Source: Ailurus styani
Taxonomy: Eukaryota; Chordata; Mammalia; Carnivora; Ailuridae
DNA length: 64,000 nucleotides
Direction: 5' to 3'
Assembly (NCBI GenBank): GCA_002007465.1
Contig: LNAC01000759.1
Span: 454,260 to 518,259, forward strand
Shown: positions 58,397 to 64,000 of the stretch, piece after piece
Layout of the letters: each line of letters opens with the position of its first letter
Numbering within the stretch: the first letter of the stretch is position 1
The notes under the pieces: generated by a model
What the model saw: the letters and a program-made list of their open reading frames with translations, nothing else
Told to the model about the DNA's origin: nothing
Databases searched by the model: none
Translations under genes and position numbers: made by a program

Positions 58397-59604
58397 AACA
58401 CTATCAAATTCTTAACACCTACTTGTTATTTCCACTGATTTGCCTTCTGGGTGGCTCAAAGTTAAGGTGTAGCAAATAGAACTTATGATCACTGTTTGTC
58501 CCTCCACATCCTGGTGGCTCTTCCCCAAGATCTCCCTAATCTAGTCTACAGTACTTCCTATACACTTGGTCGATCATGCCAGAAAGAGGAGGACATCTCT
58601 AGTGCTCCTCTCTCCCTCTCCTTCATATCAAATTTATCAAACATATACATTTCTTTTCATCCCCCATTCCCACTGTTCTGGTTCACAATGCTACTGTCTC
58701 TTCAGTGCAGTGCATTCTTTTTCTTTTCCTTTTTAAACCATCTTCTTTGAGATATAATTCACATACCATTAAATTCACCCAGTTAAAATGTACAGTTGAG
58801 TGGTTTTTATTGTATTCACATTTTTGTGCAACCATCACCAACGTCTAAATTTAGAAAATTTTCATCACTCTAACAATAAATTCCTAATGCATTAGTAGTC
58901 CCTCTTCATATCCATCCCTACCTCCTACTAGTTCCAGGCAACCAATAGTTTACTTTCTGTTTTTGTACATTTGCTTATCCTGGTCATTTCATATAAATGG
59001 AACTCTACAATATGTGACCCTTTGTTATTGACTTCTTTCACTTAGGATAAGGTTTAAAGGTTCATACATATTGTACTGTGTGTCAGTACTTAATTACTTT
59101 GTTTAGATGAATAATATTCCATTGGATGTACATAACACATTTTGTTGTTCACTCATCACTTGAGAGACATTTGGGTTATTTCCACTTTTGACTACTTTGA
59201 ATAATGCTGCTGTGAACATTTGCATACATATTTTTGTGTGAACATTTGTTTTCATTTCTTTTGGGTATATATCTTGGAGAGGAATTGTTGGGTGATATTG
59301 TAGCTCTATGTTTAACTTCTTGAGGAACTGCTAAATTCTGTTACAAAATTGATACACCACATTTACATTCCTAACAGTGATGACTGAAGGTTCCAATTTC
59401 TGTCTTTACCAATACTTGCTAATGTTTGATTTTTGTTATCATAACCATTGAAGATGAGTGAAGATGAATTATAAAGATAAAAAATTGTACTTTTGATTTG
59501 CATTTTCCTAATGATCAGTGATGTGGACATTTTTTTCATGTGCTTATTGGACATTTGTATATCTTCTTTGGAGAATGTGTGTTCAAATCCTTTGCCCACT
59601 TTTT

Positions 59605-60007
59605 TTTCTTTTTACGAACATATAATGTATTATTTGCCCCGGGGTACAGGTCTGTGAATCATCAGTCTTACACAATTCACAGCACTCACCGTAACACATA
59701 CCCTCCCCAATGTCCATCACCCAGCCACCCTATCCCTCCCACCACCCTCCCCTCCAGCAACCCTCAGTTTGTTTCCTGAGATTGAGAGTCTCTTATGGTT
59801 TGTCTCCCTCCCTCATCCCATCTTGTTTCATTTTCCCTCCCTTCCTCCCATGACCCCCACCCTGCCTCTCAGATTCTTCATAACAGAGAGATCATATGAT
59901 AATGGTCTTTCTCTGATTGACTTATTTCACGTAGCATAATACTCTCTAGTTCCAACCACATCGTTGCAAATAGCAAGATTTTGGTTTTTGATGGCTGCAT
60001 AGTATTC

Positions 60008-60059
<52 letters not shown>

Positions 60060-60519
60060 GTGCGCGCACCATTTCTTATTTATCCTTTCATCTGTTGATG
60101 GAAACCTAGGCTCTTTCCATAGTTTGGCTACTGTGGACATTGATGCTATAAACATTCAGGTACATGTGCCCCTTCAGATCACTACATTTGTATCTTTAGG
60201 GTAGATACCCAGTAGTAAAATTTTTGGGTCGTAGGGTAGCTCTATTTTCAACTTTTTAAGGAATCTCCATACTGTTTTCCAGAGTGGCTGCACCAGCTTT
60301 CATTCCCACCAACAATGTAGGGAGGGCTTGCCTTTCTCCACATCCTCACCAACACCTGTCATTTCCTGACTGGTTGATATTAGCCATTTTGATTGGTATG
60401 AGGTGGTATCTCATTGTGGTTTTGATTTGTATTTCCCTGATGCCAAGTGATGTTGAGCACTTTGTCATGTGTCTGTTGGCCATTTGGATCTCTTCTTTGC
60501 AGAAATGTCTGTTCATGTC
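59605..60519 (-). mobile_element. Younger 5'-truncated L1, minus strand
   Basis: It has the C-rich tract of a carnivore L1 3' UTR (accctccccaatgtccat, gaccccccaccctg-like ctgacccccaccctgcctct) and the ORF2 C-terminus, seen as a minus-strand peptide at 60346-60528 with [18 protein letters not shown]. The duplication tttgcccacttttt at 59591-59604 and 60520-60533 frames it. A TG microsatellite at 60010-60062 disrupts the frame. Confidence 0.9.
60010..60062. repeat. (TG)n microsatellite within L1
   Basis: About 26 dinucleotide units of tg, ending in gtgcgcgc. In the full-length L1 the same ORF2 position (about 29323-29336) is a short tatatata run. Frames rich in His-Thr or Cys-Val are its translation. 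Confidence 0.97.
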
Positions 60520-61961
60520 TTTGCCCACTTTTTAATTGGATAATTAGTGTTTTTATTATTGAGTTATAAGGATTCTTTATATGTTATAACTACAAGATTT
60601 TGCTATGATGTGAAAATATTTTCTGTCATTCTGTGGACTCTTTTCACTTTCTTGATGGTTGTCACTTTCAGGACAGAAGTTTTAAAATTTTGACATAATC
60701 CATTTTATCTAATTTCCTTTTGTCTCTTATGCTTTTGGTGTCATAGCTAAAAAACCACTGCCTAATCCAAGGTCATGAATTTTTACTCCAAGTTGTATTA
60801 TAAAAGTTTTATATGTTTAGTTCTTGCATTTAGGTCAATGATCCATTTTGAGTTAATTTTAGTTTTAATTTAAAATAGGTGTCCATTGTCATTTTTTGCA
60901 TGTGGATATTCATTTGTTATGATGCTATTTGTTGAAAATGTTATTATCTTGGCACCCTTGTCAAAAATCAGGTGACCCCAAATATATGGATTTATTCCAG
61001 AGCTCTCAATTCTATTCATTACACTATATGCCTATCCTTATGTCAGTACCATACTGTCCTGATTATTGTAGTTTTACAGTAAGATTTGAGATTGAAAAAT
61101 GTGAGTACTCCAAATTTGTTCTTCTTTATTCAATATTATTTTGGCAAATTTGTGTCCCTTGCTTTTCCATACGAATTTTAGGACATGTTTGTCAAATTCT
61201 GCAGAAAAGATAGCTAGGATTTTGATAGGGATTTTGTTAATCTGTAGATGTATTTGGAGAATATTGCTCCCTTAATAATATTAAGTTTTCTGAGTACACG
61301 AGATTTTATTTATTTGGATATTCTTTAATTTCTTTCAACAATATTTTGTATTTTTCAGTGCACAAGTCTTTTTTCCTAAGTCTTGCATGATTTTCCTAGG
61401 TATTTTATTCTTTTCAATGGATTATAAGTGCAGTTGTTTTCTTAATTTTGGATTGTTCATTGATAGTGTATAGAAATACAATTAATTTTTATATTGATTG
61501 TGTATGCTGCAAACTTGAACACATTTATTAGTTCTAGTATTTTTTTTGTTTTTGCTTTTGTTAGTGCATATTAGTATTTTATATGTAAAATATTTTGGCA
61601 CCTGTGAATAGAGATAGTTTAACTTTTCCCTTTCCAGTTCAGATGTATTTCATTTATTTTTACTGCTTATGTGTTCTGGCTAAAACATCCAGTATGGTGT
61701 TGAATAGAAAGTGGTGAAAGGAAATGTTCTTTTCTTGTTCCTGATTTTGGGGGGAAAGAATTCAATCTTTCACCTTTAACTATGAAATTAGGTATTGTTT
61801 TTGTAGCTGTCCTTAATTGGGTTGAAGAATTTCCATTCTCCTTATTTGTTGAGTGTTTTTTATTATGAAAGGGTGTTGGATTTTGTCATTTTTTTCTTTG
61901 TCTATTGAGGTGATCATGTCTTTTATTAATATGGTGTATTATATTAATAGATGTTTGGATG

Positions 61962-62183
61962 GGGATGCCTGGGTGGATCAGTTGGTTGAGTGTCTGACTT
62001 TTGGTTTCAGCTCACGTCATGATCTCAGGATCATGAGGTAGAGCCCTACATTGTGGTTGGAGTCAGCTTGTCCCTTTCTCTCCCACTCTACGCCTTCCCC
62101 TGCTTGCTCACTGGCACGTTCTATCTAAAATAAATAAATAAATAAATAAATAAACAAACAAATAAATAAAATCTAAGAAAAAA
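61962..62183 (+). mobile_element. can-SINE with long AAAT tail, plus strand
   Basis: It starts gggatgcctgggtggatcag, contains catgatctcaggatcatgag and ends in an (aaat)n tract at 62129-62171. The duplication atgtttggatg at 61951-61961 and 62184-62194 is perfect. The body has drifted, so it is an older copy. Confidence 0.93.
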
Positions 62184-62755
62184 ATGTTTGGATGTTAAGC
62201 CAGCCTTGAATTCCTGAGGTAAATGCTACTTTGTCATGTTGTATAATTGTTTTTTATATATTGCTGCATTAAATTTGCTAGTATTTTGTTGAGTTTTGTA
62301 TCTCTATTAATAACAAATATTTGTTTATATTTTTTTCTTGTGATATGTTTATTTGGTTGTGGTATCAGGGTAATACTATTCTCAAAGTGGCCTTCTCTGT
62401 CCTCTTCTATTTTTTGAGTTTGTGAAGAATTGGCATTAATTCTTATGTAAATATTTGGTAAAATTTACTGGTGAAGCCATCTGGAAACTTTAATTGCTAA
62501 TTCATAATTTTAGTTATAGATTTATCCAGATTTGCTATTTGGAGGTGGGGGTCAGATTTGGTAGTTTGTGCCTCTCTAGGATTTTTCTCTCTTTCATTTA
62601 AGTTATCTAATTCATTGGTATTCTATTCTTGGTAATGTCCTCATATGATCTTTTAAAAATTTTCCATTAGGCTTGTAGTAATTCCTTCGCTTTCATTTCT
62701 GATTTCAGGAATTTGAATCTTCTTTCTCAGTCCAACTTGCAGTAGCATTTTTACT

Positions 62756-63110
62756 TGCCTCCTAGTCTACTCTTACTACCTTCTAATTCTTCATTCAACA
62801 TTCAGAATGATCTTTTAAAAATGAAAATAAGATCACGTTCTTTTCTGCTTATAAACATTAATGTTTTTATATTTAATTATGATTAAATAAAAATCTCTTC
62901 TCTAGGCTTACAAGATCATTGATAATATGGCCCTGGACCTGCTTTTGAACTTTATTTTTTGCCATTTCCATTCATTCATTGTATTTTATCTGCCATACTG
63001 GCTGTTTTTTTCTAATCCTAAATATGCTAAGGTTTTTCTTCTCCTTGGCCCCTGCATTTCTTTACTTATGTCTGAAATGCTCTCTTCCTCTTTCTTAAAC
63101 TAAAAAAATT
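62756..63110 (+). mobile_element. L2 3' region fragment, plus strand
   Basis: The order cattcagaatgatcttttaa, aataagatcacgttcttttc, ggcttacaagatcattgata, atggccctggacctgctttt and gcccctgcatttctttactt follows the LINE-2 3' coding region. It is old and gapped. Confidence 0.65.
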
Positions 63111-64000
63111 ATGTTTATAATTTTGGTGTTGGTTTAACTGTCAGTTCACATAGAGACTAACAGATCCGAGTAAATCATTTTTACTCTATTGCCACACTTT
63201 CATCATGTATAATTATACATTGTTTAAAATTTGTTTAAAAATTTTCACCCATATTGGACATTAACCTTTGTGAGAGTGTGGTTCATGCTGCTATGTAATC
63301 AAAGCCTACCATTACACCTGGCATATAGAAAATATTAAAAAATATCATTGAATAAATGAATGGGGAACTTGTTATTTAAACCCAATGTATAGTTCTGTTG
63401 ATTATTTTAATATGAGATATACAGTTATGCAGCTATACCATGACACTTTTTCGACCATTGTGGGGGTCATTATATATGTAGGAACAAAAGGCTGAGCCAG
63501 GAGGCTACCAGCTTTTAACTTTGACTCATCTCTGCTACTCAGTATTTGTATAGGCCTGGTCAAGTCCCTTTGATCAATTAGAAGATAGATGAAGAGTCTT
63601 CCTTAATGACCTAAGTAACTAATTCTAACGTTTCTGGATTCTAGTTTTTGTGGTGGCACATTTCGTAAAGAACTAGAGAGAAAACTTCCCTTTTTTTGGG
63701 TTTGCTGTACTCAAATTTTTTTATACTATCACTTTTGTTATAAAAGTGCAAAAAATTTTTGAGAGTTTTCAGTTTATTTTCTGTTAGGGAAATTTCAATG
63801 TATAAAAAATATTTCTTATAGCTTTTTAATAGTATAAGACATTTAATTGATCTTATAAAATGATTATTTCAAGGGCTTTAAAAAATAATAATATTACCCA
63901 TATTGCTGAAGCAAAAAGATAAGTTTTAGAAAACTAAATGATTTTTCAAGTCCTTCAACTACTGCTCCCTGTTTTCTTGCTAATGTAGGTTTTAAAATAT
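63111..64000. other. Unassigned non-coding stretch to window end
   Basis: AT-rich DNA; 63255-63365 may be the last part of an L2 or MIR 3' end. No gene is seen. Confidence 0.45.

Larger units (their letters stand above)
58731..62745 (-). mobile_element. Old L1, minus strand, interrupted
   Basis: The 3' UTR (ttcacccagttaaaatgtac at about 58775) leads to the ORF2 C-terminus. After a younger L1 insert (59605-60519) the same L1 resumes at the equivalent position with ttgcccactttttaattgga, continues through reverse transcriptase sequence (gtgttggattttgtcatttt at about 61872, cagccttgaattcctgaggt at about 62201), and fades near 62745. A SINE lies at 61962-62183. It is decayed throughout. Confidence 0.85.

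Noticed and set aside
59878..60204. His-Thr and Cys-Val repeat peptides
   Set aside because: They are translations of the TG microsatellite on either strand.

Overview
This window looks like intergenic or deep-intronic DNA from a carnivoran mammal, most likely a mustelid (weasel, mink, badger or otter group). The main evidence is about two dozen tRNA-derived can-SINE copies, a family confined to Carnivora. Several carry the 'acaagtaggcagagaggcag' type of body that I associate from memory with mustelids; that finer placement is less secure. The background is AT-rich. I found no host protein-coding exon, rRNA, functional tRNA, CRISPR array or prokaryote-type operon. The only long open reading frames belong to LINE-1.

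Layout. 1-7.98 kb: old sequence with a minus-strand L2-like stretch, two LTR-like fossils and a hAT-type DNA transposon broken by a SINE. 8-9.7 kb: an old minus-strand L1 with a young SINE inside. 10-19 kb: SINEs, three MaLR-like LTRs, a probable Tigger (pogo-type) fossil holding an L1 tail that itself holds a SINE, and two further L1 tails. 19.98-20.73 kb: a well-preserved solo endogenous-retrovirus LTR with a 6-bp target duplication. 23.9-28.9 kb: an old L1 that has taken in a second solo LTR, two SINEs and a MaLR LTR. 28.9-35.6 kb: the centrepiece, a 6.68-kb structurally full-length minus-strand L1 with a 15-bp target duplication, intact ORF1, and ORF2 whole apart from one in-frame stop between the endonuclease and reverse transcriptase parts. 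Its 5' UTR contains a 128-base assembly gap. 35.66-37.31 kb: an L1 copy with a 5' inversion, the signature of twin priming. 37.5-58 kb: mostly unassigned DNA with SINEs, MIR, L2, hAT and L1 fragments. 58.7-62.7 kb: an old L1 carrying a younger 5'-truncated L1, which grew a TG microsatellite, and a SINE. 62.7-63.1 kb: L2 remains, then unassigned DNA to the end.

The elements depend on one another. L1 ORF2p supplies the endonuclease and reverse transcriptase that mobilise L1 RNA and, by established knowledge of mammalian SINEs, also can-SINE transcripts. The A-tails and 7-18 bp target duplications seen here fit that route. Because insertions are nested, a relative order of events can be read. 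I did not find a previously undescribed biological system. The points most worth checking are the near-intact L1, the two solo LTRs, the twin-primed L1, the L1 inserted in L1 at a homologous position, and a group of three very similar young SINEs. Family names were assigned by eye from remembered consensus features and not by a database search.
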